Shown: in pieces, positions 51,585 to 61,355 of the stretch
Layout: each line of letters begins with the position of its first letter
Numbering within the stretch: the stretch's first letter is position 1
Source: DASVNK01 sp036383895
Lineage (GTDB): Bacteria > Verrucomicrobiota > Verrucomicrobiia > Limisphaerales > SXQI01
Direction of reading: 5' to 3'
DNA length: 64,000 nucleotides
NCBI GenBank assembly: GCA_036383895.1
Contig: DASVNK010000075.1
Span: forward strand, 1-64,000
Notes under the pieces: generated by a model
Databases searched by the model: none
The model's input: the letters and a program-made list of their open reading frames with translations, nothing else
What the model was told of the DNA's origin: nothing
Position numbers and translations under genes: made by a program

Positions 51585-54239
51585 TCACTGGCCTGGCACT
51601 AACCAGGACTGGGTCCAGTCGGGGGAAGGCGGGCCTTGCTTCTTCAGGACCTTGTCTTCCCATTCGGCGTCGTTGAGACGGACGACCCCTTCGGTGTGGA
51701 ATTCGTAGTGAGAATAGACGGGACCGCCGTAGGCCATTTTGTCAGGGCCGTTGTCGATGGCGACGAGCATGAAATTGATTTTTCCAATGCCCTGGTGGAG
51801 CACGGCGCCTGGATCGTCAAACCAGAAATCAGGTGTGGCATTGGCGATGTCGGCCACGATCGCAGCGGATTTCGAGGCGTCGTGGTCTAGTTGAACTCGA
51901 CCAGTGGTCCTGAAGATAGATGCGGTCAATGCGTCGAAGCCTTCATTACCGCCGTAGTAGAGACGCGGGTACCAACCGCGATATGATTTTTCACCATCGT
52001 AGTTTTTTTGCACTTCGACGAGGTCGAGGAGGAAGGTTTCTTCTTCTTCTGTGAAGGGCTGCCGGGCGAGTTCTTTTTCAGAGAGAGTTTTCAGGGTTCC
52101 GAGATTGGTGCTGAAACGGGCAAGGAATTGGAGCTGGTTTGATTTCACCAACGCGAGATCGAGCGTGGTGGTGTTGGTGAAGCCCTGGCGAGCGTGCCAG
52201 GTGGCTTCGCCTTGCATGGGCAGGGTTGCGATGGTGCTGTGCGCGGCGTCGACCATTCCCCGGAGTGCGGCCCAGAAATGCGGCACTGGCTCGACGAACC
52301 CGGCTGGATATGAGCAGAGGTAGAACGGGATATAGGTGGGCTTGGCATAGAGGAGTGAAGCGTGTCGCAACTGGGTGTAGGAACCGAGTTGGGAATTGAG
52401 ACGGCGCAAAGCCCAGGCTCGGGTGCGCATCGCCTCGGGATAGAGCTCGCCCGTTGTGGGCGCGGAGAGCGTGCGGAGAGCGCCAAGCCACCGGTTGTAG
52501 AGCGAGGAATTCCAGTAGCTCGATTGTTGAGCATCAATCACCCGCCGGACAGCGGCAAGATTATGTTGGTAGGGCAAACCATCCCGGAACTTAAGGCCGT
52601 CATCACCCATCTCGATGCGCTCGACGATGTTTGGAGAAACGACATTGTTATTAAGGACCGCAAAGGCTGCATCGAGCGCGCTGGTGCGTCGACGGATCAC
52701 TTCATTGGTCCTGCCATTCTCCACCCAGTTAATTTCGTCGAACATCACTTTGCTTAACGCCCAGGCGTCCATCGTGAATCGCTGGCCCAACAACGCGAAC
52801 GAGCGGGGCAGAGCGATCGGCGGGCCGGGAAACGGCTTAACGAAAGCTTCTCCCATGATTTCCTGCAGGCCGAAGTTGCCGTCTTCAATGGCCGACTTGA
52901 TCTCGTCCAAATCGGCCGTGGACTGGATTTCAGTGACGGAATAGAGATCAGCCAATTGGAAGATGTGGAGCATTTCGGTGGGATCCATCGAATCCTTCGC
53001 GCCGACGAATTGACGGATGGTGTCATCCATCTTTTGCCACGCTGGCAATTGGGCGGATCGCTTCAGAAGTTCGGTGAGGAGTAATGCGCTCCCCAATTCG
53101 CGCGCGGATGAATGATCCGGGTTTCCGGCCACCCGGAAGTCCATTCGGCCGCACCACATCATGGCTTTGAAGTAACGTTGCAGGAGGGGGGAGCCGACGT
53201 AGTGGCCGCGGACTTTGAACTGCGAAAAATCGAAGGGACTTGGGAATGAGCGACCGTAGATGTCGAAATGAAGGGCAAATTCTTCTCCGATGATCCGCGC
53301 GAGGATATCGTCCACGAGCGCTTGTGGGCCGAGCGTTGCGGAAAAGTTCGTTCCGGCGGCGAGCGAGCGAGCGACCGTCAGGTAGACATCGATGTCAGCG
53401 ACGTTCTGGGCGAGGGGACCTGAGCCGATCTCGGCGGCGACTTCGGGGAGCTTGGCGGCGGCGGCTTCAAGGACGTTGCTGAGAGCGGGGAAGAGATAGA
53501 GTTCCTCGAGTTGGATGAGCATCGTCTCGTAAGAACGGAACCAGGCGTGGAGGAGCGAATCGGTGGTGACGAATACCGGCAGGTCGCGAACGAAAATGTC
53601 ATAATACATGTCGCAAAAGTTGGTCTGCGTGATGCGGCCGGTGACGACGAAGCCGTTTGTTTTGAAAACGTTCAGTTCGGTTTCATTCAGTTTGAAATTC
53701 ACCTTTGGGACGCGCCAGGGCGGCGCTTGCTCGACCAAGATATCCTCCTGAAATTCTTCGAAGAATTCAGCGGTGGTTGGATCCCAACTCAGGTGCAGGA
53801 GGTAATCGTTGCGATCGGGGAACAGCGTGGCGAACTCGGCGGTGGAGATTTGGCCGACGTTTTGTAGTTCCAGGGAGAACCGGTCGCCGAAGCCAAGGAC
53901 GTCGGCGCCCTCGGCACGGACGAGTTCCACTTCGAAATTGCTGCGAAGACGGAAGAAGGAGTGTGGGTCAGCGCCTTGAATTTCGGAGCGCCAATCCATG
54001 GAGTAACCCTTGGGCAAAATGCTGCGCCCTTCAGGGGACCAATGGCGGAGGTTGGTGGAGCGCTCAATGACGAATTCGGCCGGGCGTTCGAGAGGCGCGG
54101 GGGGAGCGTCCGAGCGAAGGATTATTTTGTCGGGCTGTTTCTCGACGTGGACCAGCACGGCGGCATCGAGGCGGAAAGGAAGCATTAAAGCGCTGGAGAG
54201 AACCAGGACACACGCACGCATTAGAGGCGGGATACCCAT
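51585..54239 (-). CDS. Exported DUF3160 protein
   Basis: An 884-residue protein with a signal peptide (MRACVLVLSSALMLPFRLDAA shortened to its hydrophobic core VLVLSSALMLPF). An N-terminal beta-sandwich-like segment (ERSTNLRHWSPEG, a motif common in Verrucomicrobiota surface proteins) is followed by a DUF3160 domain (about 200-880, RDLPVFVTTDSLLHAWFRSY, GRSFPSPFDFSQFKVRGHY, and a C-terminal GNEGFDALTASIFRTTGRV). Function unknown. The frame is open to 55055, but codons above 54239 encode repeat-rich DNA with no family match. The ATG at 54221 is an alternative start. Confidence 0.8.
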   Translation of the reverse strand: MGIPPLMRACVLVLSSALMLPFRLDAAVLVHVEKQPDKIILRSDAPPAPLERPAEFVIERSTNLRHWSPEGRSILPKGYSMDWRSEIQGADPHSFFRLRSNFEVELVRAEGADVLGFGDRFSLELQNVGQISTAEFATLFPDRNDYLLHLSWDPTTAEFFEEFQEDILVEQAPPWRVPKVNFKLNETELNVFKTNGFVVTGRITQTNFCDMYYDIFVRDLPVFVTTDSLLHAWFRSYETMLIQLEELYLFPALSNVLEAAAAKLPEVAAEIGSGPLAQNVADIDVYLTVARSLAAGTNFSATLGPQALVDDILARIIGEEFALHFDIYGRSFPSPFDFSQFKVRGHYVGSPLLQRYFKAMMWCGRMDFRVAGNPDHSSARELGSALLLTELLKRSAQLPAWQKMDDTIRQFVGAKDSMDPTEMLHIFQLADLYSVTEIQSTADLDEIKSAIEDGNFGLQEIMGEAFVKPFPGPPIALPRSFALLGQRFTMDAWALSKVMFDEINWVENGRTNEVIRRRTSALDAAFAVLNNNVVSPNIVERIEMGDDGLKFRDGLPYQHNLAAVRRVIDAQQSSYWNSSLYNRWLGALRTLSAPTTGELYPEAMRTRAWALRRLNSQLGSYTQLRHASLLYAKPTYIPFYLCSYPAGFVEPVPHFWAALRGMVDAAHSTIATLPMQGEATWHARQGFTNTTTLDLALVKSNQLQFLARFSTNLGTLKTLSEKELARQPFTEEEETFLLDLVEVQKNYDGEKSYRGWYPRLYYGGNEGFDALTASIFRTTGRVQLDHDASKSAAIVADIANATPDFWFDDPGAVLHQGIGKINFMLVAIDNGPDKMAYGGPVYSHYEFHTEGVVRLNDAEWEDKVLKKQGPPSPDWTQSWLVPGQ

Positions 54240-55139
54240 GGAAACATTATTCGAACTTGCGTGAATCATTAACATCGCGGCGTCCCCGATTGCGGCATAC
54301 TGAAACGTGTTAAAACGGACGTTGTCATGGTGGCAGTGGTCGGGTGAGAAGGGAGCGGATGTGTTTTTTTGTAGACTTGTGTGTTTTTGCGGCGGCGCTG
54401 GGTTGCGCGAGAAAGGAGAGGGAAGTTGGCTAGAGTTGGCTATCGCAGGTGCTTGCGACGATTTTGGCAGCGCCGTGGGCACGGCGGAAGAGATCCTTCC
54501 GTGCGGAGAGGCACAGTGCAGTTGGCGAGCGTTTGGCGTGAAAAACAGTGAAATCAAGTACTTACGCAAGGCGGGCGTGAAATTGCGGGAAGTGGAATTT
54601 GCCGGAATTGGTGGAATTACGGGGTGTTTTGCGTGAAATGAGGCGGAATTCCGCTGCGGCGACGCTGACGAGTGGCGATAAAAAGCGTTAAAAAGCGTTA
54701 AATCAGGTACTTGCGGCACGGTCGGACTCTTCGCGCGCGAATTTGGTAAACTCAACAAAGCCGCATAAAGCCGATTGTTCAGGAACTTACGGAACAATTC
54801 TTTGACCGCGGAGGACTCAAGCCAGAACTTATACTCGACGCGTCGCTTCGCGACCGGGGAACGCAGAGGAGTGGGGGCGGGCTGGTTGGTTCGAGAGGAT
54901 CTGTACAACAGCGCGCGCGCGCCAGATGTGATCGGCGCGTCGTGGCAAAAGGAGTCACCTGGCTCGAAGTGAGTAGGCTTGCGAGCGGGTCTGGAGTGAC
55001 CGGCTGGCGTGCATACTGCGTCGGCAGGTGACTCGAATTCAATTATTCGAATCACGGGGGAATTAGATCAATTAAGGGGAAGATAGTCGAGGTTTTTAGT
55101 CACCTCAGAACCTTCCGATACGGATGTCGGTTACCAGTT
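54240..55139. other. Gene-free region with repeated CAGGTACTTRCG motifs
   Basis: About 900 bases. Four copies of a CAGGTACTTRCG-like word occur (54446-54461, 54555-54570, 54704-54719, 54780-54797), and AAAAAGCGTT is repeated twice near 54680-54700. GGCTAGAGTTGGC around 54428 also occurs inverted near 29360. No gene is supported on either strand. The DUF3160 promoter probably lies at its lower end. Confidence 0.5.
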
Positions 55140-58100
55140 TTACTCAGGGCGCGGGGAAATGCGAAGGCGCGCGGAGGGTGCGGGGGGCGAGTTGGTGATG
55201 GAACGGTCTACAAATGGGAGAGGCGGTGAAAGGTCCGTGCCGTTGGCTTTGATTAATTTTCCATCCGACACGGCGACGTCGTCGACTTTATAGATTTCCT
55301 GATTGGTGGAGGTGGAGCGGAAGAATGAGGCTATTTCTTCGAGGTTGAAGGGGCGGGCGCCGCGGCGGCCGAAGACAACGGTTTGGTTACCGCTTTCGTC
55401 TACGACGCGGTCGCGGTCGAGTCCCCGCGAAACGGCGACGGCTTCTCCTTTGGTTTTGTAGGAGGCGATCCATTTAGGATTGGGCGGCGGGGTGAAGCCC
55501 ATGTACTGGGGCACGTTTTCCGGGGAGATGAGTTGGAGGACGTGGAAACCGTTGTGGCCATCGGCGACGAGGCCGAACATGGAGGCGTTGACGGCGCCGA
55601 TTTGGATGGCGCGGGTGTCGCGGAGGCGGCCCTCGGCGTTGAACATCTGGCGGAGCTTGGGAGATTGGGGTTTTTCGATGTCGATGATGGCAACACCTTC
55701 GGGACCGTTGGCGATATAGGCGAAGGTGCGCGCGAGGTAGAGGCGGCGGGCGGACTTCAGGGGGACGGTTGAGTCAGGGAGAAGTTGGGGAGAGGAGGGG
55801 TTGGTGATATCGATGACTTTGAGACCTTCGGAATCGGTGATGAAGGCGTAGCGGAATTGGATGGCGACGGCTTGAGGGCGAGTAAGGCCGGTGGCCATTT
55901 CCGCGATGATGCCTGGATTCTTTGGATCGTTGACGTCGATGACGATGAGGCCGCGATCGCAGACTATGTAGAGGTGGCGGCCCGCGAGCGCGCCACCGAT
56001 AGCGCCGTTGAGTTTGCCTTCGGGATTAAAGGTTTTGGCGCGTTCCAGGAAATTATTGGTGGGATCGCCATCGACCAGCGGGCCAGCGCTGACGATCACG
56101 AGGCCTTCCTCGGAGTCGGTGACGAAAACGTAAGCGTAAATCATGGAGATGGGTTGCTCTTCGTTTTCGGGAAGGCGAGTGCGGAGCGGATCGATGCCGA
56201 GGGTGCTGGGGAGAATGACCGACGTGGCGTTCCTGGTGCGGACGTAAGTGCGTTGGCCGAGCGGAGAAACGGGCGCGGTGACGATGCGTTCGGAGAAGCC
56301 TTTTTGATCGATGTTTGCGACGTCGAATACTTCGAGGCCTTTCGAGCCGTTCGCGGCGTAGAGATATTCGCCACGGAGGGTGAGGTCCTGAATGTTTTCA
56401 GCGTGATGATGATAGGCGGTTTGCAGTTGGCCGCCGGTGTTGACGTGGTTGGTGTAGTTGTCGGGATAGGCGAGGCGATGGAGATGACTGCCGAGGGCGG
56501 CTTGAGGTTCGTCCTGTTCGGTCCAGGCGATCCCGTAGAGGCCGCCTTTGCCAGCGCCGACGTAGGCGTAGCGACCGAAGAAATTCACGGTGCCGGTGCC
56601 GAAGCCGAGGAGTTGGGTCATGATGGCGTTGTTGTCGTCGGCGCTGGAGATGTGGCAATCGGTGCAGGATTTGGTGGTGCCGACGCCGCTGGTGGTGTGG
56701 GCGAAATGCGGGTTGAAGGCCTGGCCGCTGTAACCTTCGGAGGAGACAGTCTGCTGCTGGGAATAGATCCACTCGCGATTTTGATTTTGCGAACCGACGA
56801 CGACCGCACTGGAGGAACGGATTACGGCGAGGCGATTGCTTTTCACGGTGCTGTCGATGCCGAGCATGAAGACATCATCGCGGACGACCTGAGGGTTGTA
56901 GGAAGTGTAGTTGCGAGTGGTGATGCCTTCGTATTTGTTCGAAGGGACGCGCTGGTTGGCCTTCATTGGGAGATGGCAACCGAAGCAGCTCGTCGCCCAT
57001 GAGGTGTGGCAGACCTGGCAGGAGATGTTGGAGTTATCATGCGCGAGTTCCCGACCACAATTCGCGGGTAAAGGAAGATCGCCCCAGGTTTTTCCATCGC
57101 GACGGAGAGTTTTGGCGTAGCGGGACTTTTCGTTGTAGCGGTGCGAGCCGGGCGAAATGGTATCGATGGTTTGCGGCACTTCCCAGCGGAGTTCCTGGCG
57201 GAGAGTGGAACGCTGGTAAAGGCGATCACCTTCCCAATAAAAGCGCGGACCCCAGGGAGTGTTTCCTTCGGCGAGATTGTATGCGCCGCCGTTGCCGCTG
57301 GTCATGAGCGTGGCGCGTTGCTGAACGGTGCCGTGGCAATCGATACATTCGATGGTCGTGGCGGCGCGGGGTTCGCCGTAAAGCTTGCCGTTGCCGTGGA
57401 CATCTTCGCGGAAATGGCAGTCGACGCATTGCATGCCCCGGGCGAGGTGAACATCCTTGAGGTGGACCGCTTTTGAGAATTTATCGACGTCGTCGTTGGA
57501 AATCGGTTTGTCGTCGAGGGTGACAAGATTGCCGTAACGATCTTTTTTGAAGACGGCGCGGAAGACCCACCCGTGTCCGTGGTAATCGGCGAATTGGGTT
57601 TGCTTTAGTTGCGGATTCTTCTCGGCGATTTTTTCGAGGAAATCCAGGTCATTCCACAAACCGCGGGCGGCGGCAGCTTCGGGATTTTCGCGGACGGCAG
57701 CGACCATTTCGGCATCGGTGGGATTCTTTTGTTGCTTCGGATACATGAACTCGCCGTCGCTTTCCTGGTCCCACCAGGTGTAGCCGAGATACGGATTCAC
57801 GAAGAGATTGCCCTGGTGCATGTGGCAAACGATGCATTGGCTGGATGGAATCGTGCGGGTGAACTGATGGTGAATGGGATGGCCGCGCTCATCCTTCGGG
57901 ATGGATGGATCGCCGCTGAAGCTGAGGCCCTGGTGGCCGAATTTGCTGTAGTAGTCGGAATGAGTCGGCGAACGGTCGTTAGCGTAAACGACGTGGCAGG
58001 CGGAGCATCCGCTGGAACGATAGTCGCCGGGCCGATTGTTTGAGCCGAGGAATCCGAGGAGCGGATCGTGGAGGCGAGTTTTTTGAAGGCCAAGAAAAAC

Positions 58101-58925
58101 GGGATCGGTGCGATTGTTGGTGCCGAGACCGCGATCGGAAAGGCGGCGTGCGGGACGTCCGGGCGGTTCGGTGTTGAAAGGAACTCCGAGTTGGAGCGGT
58201 TTCTCGCCACCTTTTTCGAAGATGCGCAGGATGTTTCCGGGTTGGCTGAGGGCGAAGCGCGGGAGCGGTTCGAGAAATTCGAGAACACCGCGCGAACGAG
58301 TTTCTTCGGCAGAGGGTTTGTATGGGTTGCGCAATTCAACTGAGCCGCCCGGGCCAGCAGCTTGACTGAAATGTGGATTCTTGTGCGGGTAACTGCCGTT
58401 ATTATAGAGCGCGGCGCCCCAAAGCATCGAACCGTGGTTCATCATGCTCAAGTTGACGTGATCAACGGACTGGGCGTGACAGAGGCCGCAGGTGCGATGC
58501 GCGACACGGAGATCGCCAGGGTTGATGAATTGGATGAATTCGTCCGTCTCGTGATTGAGCAGGACGCTCGAGTCGTTTGGGTTCGCGGAGCTTTGCCAGA
58601 AGATATCGTGTTTGGGGACGACGTGCGCCTTCTGCTGGGTGAGGCCGGGAGCGGGATTGCCGCCGTGACAATCGGTGCAACCGAGGACGACGTTCGGGGA
58701 TTGGTGCATCTCTTCAATGCCGGCGTGGCACTCCAGGCAACCGCGGCTTTTGGTGTACGCTTCCGCCAGTGTTTGGTCGATGCGATTGCGCGGGGGGCGC
58801 TCTGCGGGGGCGGTGATTAACTGACGAGGAACGGAAAGGGTTGGTCCGAATGCGGAATCGGGATCAGCGGAGAAAAGAGGAACCGCAGTAAACGCGAAGG
58901 CGAGAATTATCCGCAGCGATCCCAT
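55140..58925 (-). CDS. Decahaem c-type cytochrome fused to LVIVD-repeat domain
   Basis: A 1261-residue exported protein. After the signal peptide (IILAFAFTAVPLFSA) the first roughly 770 residues carry ten CxxCH haem sites: CLECH, CTDCH, CGLCH, CSACH, CIVCH, CVDCH, CIDCH, CQVCH, CFGCH and a second CTDCH. The C-terminal 450 residues contain LVIVD-type repeats, for example YIVCDRGLIVIDVNDPKNP, AFITDSEGLKVIDITNPSSP, AYIANGPEGVAIIDIEKPQSP and YAANGSKGLEVFDVANI, which are expected to form a beta-propeller. It follows the outer-membrane protein gene after one base. Inferred role: electron transfer across or at the outer membrane. It could also be a terminal reductase. Confidence 0.88.
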   Translation of the reverse strand: MGSLRIILAFAFTAVPLFSADPDSAFGPTLSVPRQLITAPAERPPRNRIDQTLAEAYTKSRGCLECHAGIEEMHQSPNVVLGCTDCHGGNPAPGLTQQKAHVVPKHDIFWQSSANPNDSSVLLNHETDEFIQFINPGDLRVAHRTCGLCHAQSVDHVNLSMMNHGSMLWGAALYNNGSYPHKNPHFSQAAGPGGSVELRNPYKPSAEETRSRGVLEFLEPLPRFALSQPGNILRIFEKGGEKPLQLGVPFNTEPPGRPARRLSDRGLGTNNRTDPVFLGLQKTRLHDPLLGFLGSNNRPGDYRSSGCSACHVVYANDRSPTHSDYYSKFGHQGLSFSGDPSIPKDERGHPIHHQFTRTIPSSQCIVCHMHQGNLFVNPYLGYTWWDQESDGEFMYPKQQKNPTDAEMVAAVRENPEAAAARGLWNDLDFLEKIAEKNPQLKQTQFADYHGHGWVFRAVFKKDRYGNLVTLDDKPISNDDVDKFSKAVHLKDVHLARGMQCVDCHFREDVHGNGKLYGEPRAATTIECIDCHGTVQQRATLMTSGNGGAYNLAEGNTPWGPRFYWEGDRLYQRSTLRQELRWEVPQTIDTISPGSHRYNEKSRYAKTLRRDGKTWGDLPLPANCGRELAHDNSNISCQVCHTSWATSCFGCHLPMKANQRVPSNKYEGITTRNYTSYNPQVVRDDVFMLGIDSTVKSNRLAVIRSSSAVVVGSQNQNREWIYSQQQTVSSEGYSGQAFNPHFAHTTSGVGTTKSCTDCHISSADDNNAIMTQLLGFGTGTVNFFGRYAYVGAGKGGLYGIAWTEQDEPQAALGSHLHRLAYPDNYTNHVNTGGQLQTAYHHHAENIQDLTLRGEYLYAANGSKGLEVFDVANIDQKGFSERIVTAPVSPLGQRTYVRTRNATSVILPSTLGIDPLRTRLPENEEQPISMIYAYVFVTDSEEGLVIVSAGPLVDGDPTNNFLERAKTFNPEGKLNGAIGGALAGRHLYIVCDRGLIVIDVNDPKNPGIIAEMATGLTRPQAVAIQFRYAFITDSEGLKVIDITNPSSPQLLPDSTVPLKSARRLYLARTFAYIANGPEGVAIIDIEKPQSPKLRQMFNAEGRLRDTRAIQIGAVNASMFGLVADGHNGFHVLQLISPENVPQYMGFTPPPNPKWIASYKTKGEAVAVSRGLDRDRVVDESGNQTVVFGRRGARPFNLEEIASFFRSTSTNQEIYKVDDVAVSDGKLIKANGTDLSPPLPFVDRSITNSPPAPSARLRISPRPE

Positions 58926-58926
58926 G

Positions 58927-61296
58927 TCAGAAGGTGAGAGTTACAACGAATAGGCCGCTGTAAAGAAAATCATCAGCGTCGCCGGCATCACCGCGAGTTT
59001 CAAAACCGGGAACTAATTCGTCGAGCCGGCGGTAAATGTCTTTGTAACCGGAGCCGGGAAGAAGTGTGCCGAAGCCAGTCGAGATGATGACGTTGTCCGT
59101 GAGGAACGGTCGATATTGGAAGCCAATGCTCAGGTCGAAGCCGACTTCGCGGGAGATGCCGCTTCGGACGAGCGCGACTTCGAGCGGATTCGTTTCGGCG
59201 AAATGGATGTAATTTGCGTTCGCGAAGCTGCGGAGCTTTGGGGTGAGTTCAGCTTCGAGGCCGAGGCCGTAGAGAAGAACGCCCGGGTTAACGAAGTTCG
59301 CCTGACCTTCACTTTTGCTGCTGCGGAGGCTGGGGATCAAACTGGCGCGCGGCTTCAGCCCGACAGCAGTGCCCGCGAAATTAAATCCCTGGCGAACGTA
59401 ATAGCTGAAAGGGCCGCCGGTGAAACTGGGATTATCCAGGATGGTGTCAAAGCCGCGGGCGGTGCTGTCTTCGGCGTCACCGTCACCCGAGGCGTAAAAG
59501 ATAGATGCTTTGTAGCGGAGCCAGTCGCGATCGATGGAGAGTTCGAGCGCGGCCATCTGCGCGGAAATATTCACTTCGCGGCCGGCAAGCCCGTTCAATT
59601 CATCTTCACCGAATACCTGGTAGAACGCGTGCGAAATGTTGAGGACGCCGATGTGGCCGTCGCCGGCCCAACCGAGGTAGTAGGCGGTGAGGTCGTGCGG
59701 TTGAACGGTGCCGAGCGGCGCGGGTCGGACGATGTTGCCGTTGCGGTCGTAATGCAAATCGCCCTGGTCGAAGTTCGCGTGGAAGCTGAGTTGCGCGGTG
59801 TAACCGGGCCAAATGAAATCCTGACGATAGACGTTGGCGACAAGGACGCGCTGGTCGCGGTCATCGAAGGTGTTCAGGTCGGAATTTGTTTCCTTCTCGC
59901 GCAGGTCGAAGAAGGCGGCGTTGTATTGATAATGATTGTTATCGGCGTTGCCGAAAAAACGGAGGCCGAGGTTTACATCGTTGAAAATGAACCCGCGAAA
60001 ATCGCTGTTGAAAACCTGGTTGCCGCCGCGGAACGCGATGAAGTCGTAATTATCGGTCAGGTCAGTCAGGTGAAGTTCGACGAAGTATTCCTGGAGCGCG
60101 AGATAATGTTTGCGGCGCGTGGTGTGATTGCGTCCGGCGAGATCATCGTCGATGGGCTCGAGTTCGCCGTCGATGATGTCCGGAATATCGTTTGGGTCGG
60201 TGATGATTCCGGGGTTGCTGCCTGGGGAAGCGTTCGGGCCGCGTGGATCGGGTGAAACGACGCCGGTTTCACGCGCGTAGAGATAGTTGAAATTGTAGAC
60301 CGGTTGCAGGCGCAGAGCCCAGGTGACGGGGCGAAAAGCAGTTTCACCTTTGAACAGATCGACGGAGAAACCGACATATTGTTGCAAGGCGAATTGTTCG
60401 CCGCGGCCGAAGAATTCGGCGCTGTTCGGCTGCGCGGAACTGATCCCGGCTGGTGTGGGCAAGCGGCGGGCCTCGAACTCGGTGGTGCTGGAAGCGGTGA
60501 GATTCAAGAAGATGTCCTGGCCGATCACGGGCACGTCACCCTTGAGCACACTTTGTTTGTACGGATGCCAGAGTTTGGGCACGGGCGTTTCGTAAGGAGT
60601 TTCGAAACTGCCGTGGGTGTAGCGTTGCCAGGGAGCGAAACCGACCCGCCAGCGGTCCGGACGTGGGACGATATACGGAGGCAGGTCTCCTTCGCGTTGG
60701 AGGTTCAGCGGCAGATTTGGATTGTGGAATTCGTAACGGATCGATTCGTTGTAGCGGGCTCGGTTGCGGGGGAGAGCGAGTTCGGGAGGGACGGTGGGAT
60801 GGTTTGGACTGATGTTCTCTTCTACCGGAGCGATGACCGCGCGGCGCACGGGTTCGCGGGGCAGTTGCAATGATGGACTTAGTTCGGGACCACGCGTTGG
60901 TTCGAGAAAACGGAATTCATTTGGCCGCGGCGTAGCAGTGCTCCGAGATGCACCGGGATCGGGATTAAACTGTTGCGGGGGGAGCGGTGGCGGGCCTTCG
61001 CTGACTTGCGTCTTCAATTCGAAACGAAACAGATTCGGGTCGAGAAATCGCGTCACGACCGGAAGCTGCCCGGAATCTGGATTGAAAAGTTCTGGCGACT
61101 GCGGAGGCGGCTGTGGGGTGAAGCGTTGGTGCGGCTTTAACGGACGCAACGCCCAATCCGTCAATGTAGGGCGCTGCTGCGCAAGCCCCGGGACGATGGA
61201 GGCGAGAGCGGCGGTCCACGCAGCGAAGCAATGGGAATTCTGCCAGCGTCTCGAAAAACATCGTGGCCTGCTCAAAGCTTCCACGTCCTTTCGCAA
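58927..61296 (-). CDS. Outer-membrane beta-barrel protein with proline-rich N-terminus
   Basis: A 789-residue protein. The N-terminal 40 residues contain a hydrophobic stretch (FAAWTAALASIVPGLAQ) that fits a signal peptide. Residues 45-200 are proline-rich, with a repeated FNPDxG...PNxFRF unit. From about 260 on, alternating aromatic beta strands (FALQQYVGFSVDLFKG, VTWALRLQPVYNFNYLYA, DFIAFRGGNQVFNSDF, VGFDLSIGFQYRPF) end in the terminal Phe (LFVVTLTF) expected of outer-membrane barrels. It resembles the porin half of porin-cytochrome conduits. The start codon is uncertain: TTG 61296, GTG 61284 and TTG 61275 are possible. Confidence 0.8.
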   Translation of the reverse strand: MRKDVEALSRPRCFSRRWQNSHCFAAWTAALASIVPGLAQQRPTLTDWALRPLKPHQRFTPQPPPQSPELFNPDSGQLPVVTRFLDPNLFRFELKTQVSEGPPPLPPQQFNPDPGASRSTATPRPNEFRFLEPTRGPELSPSLQLPREPVRRAVIAPVEENISPNHPTVPPELALPRNRARYNESIRYEFHNPNLPLNLQREGDLPPYIVPRPDRWRVGFAPWQRYTHGSFETPYETPVPKLWHPYKQSVLKGDVPVIGQDIFLNLTASSTTEFEARRLPTPAGISSAQPNSAEFFGRGEQFALQQYVGFSVDLFKGETAFRPVTWALRLQPVYNFNYLYARETGVVSPDPRGPNASPGSNPGIITDPNDIPDIIDGELEPIDDDLAGRNHTTRRKHYLALQEYFVELHLTDLTDNYDFIAFRGGNQVFNSDFRGFIFNDVNLGLRFFGNADNNHYQYNAAFFDLREKETNSDLNTFDDRDQRVLVANVYRQDFIWPGYTAQLSFHANFDQGDLHYDRNGNIVRPAPLGTVQPHDLTAYYLGWAGDGHIGVLNISHAFYQVFGEDELNGLAGREVNISAQMAALELSIDRDWLRYKASIFYASGDGDAEDSTARGFDTILDNPSFTGGPFSYYVRQGFNFAGTAVGLKPRASLIPSLRSSKSEGQANFVNPGVLLYGLGLEAELTPKLRSFANANYIHFAETNPLEVALVRSGISREVGFDLSIGFQYRPFLTDNVIISTGFGTLLPGSGYKDIYRRLDELVPGFETRGDAGDADDFLYSGLFVVTLTF

Positions 61297-61355
61297 AAAA
61301 GCAACGGACCGCGATTTTTCTTGTCACCCATGAGCAGTTCGAAAGGATTGTTATA

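Noticed and set aside
54307..54636. 109-codon plus-strand frame between the DUF3160 and cytochrome genes
   Set aside because: Consists of repeat-bearing DNA; no family resemblance and no convincing start.
55785..57002. 405-codon plus-strand frame opposite the decahaem cytochrome
   Set aside because: Antisense shadow; the cytochrome on the other strand has ten haem motifs and LVIVD repeats.
59116..60255. 379-codon plus-strand frame opposite the outer-membrane protein
   Set aside because: Antisense shadow lacking domains; the minus-strand frame has the barrel pattern and terminal Phe.
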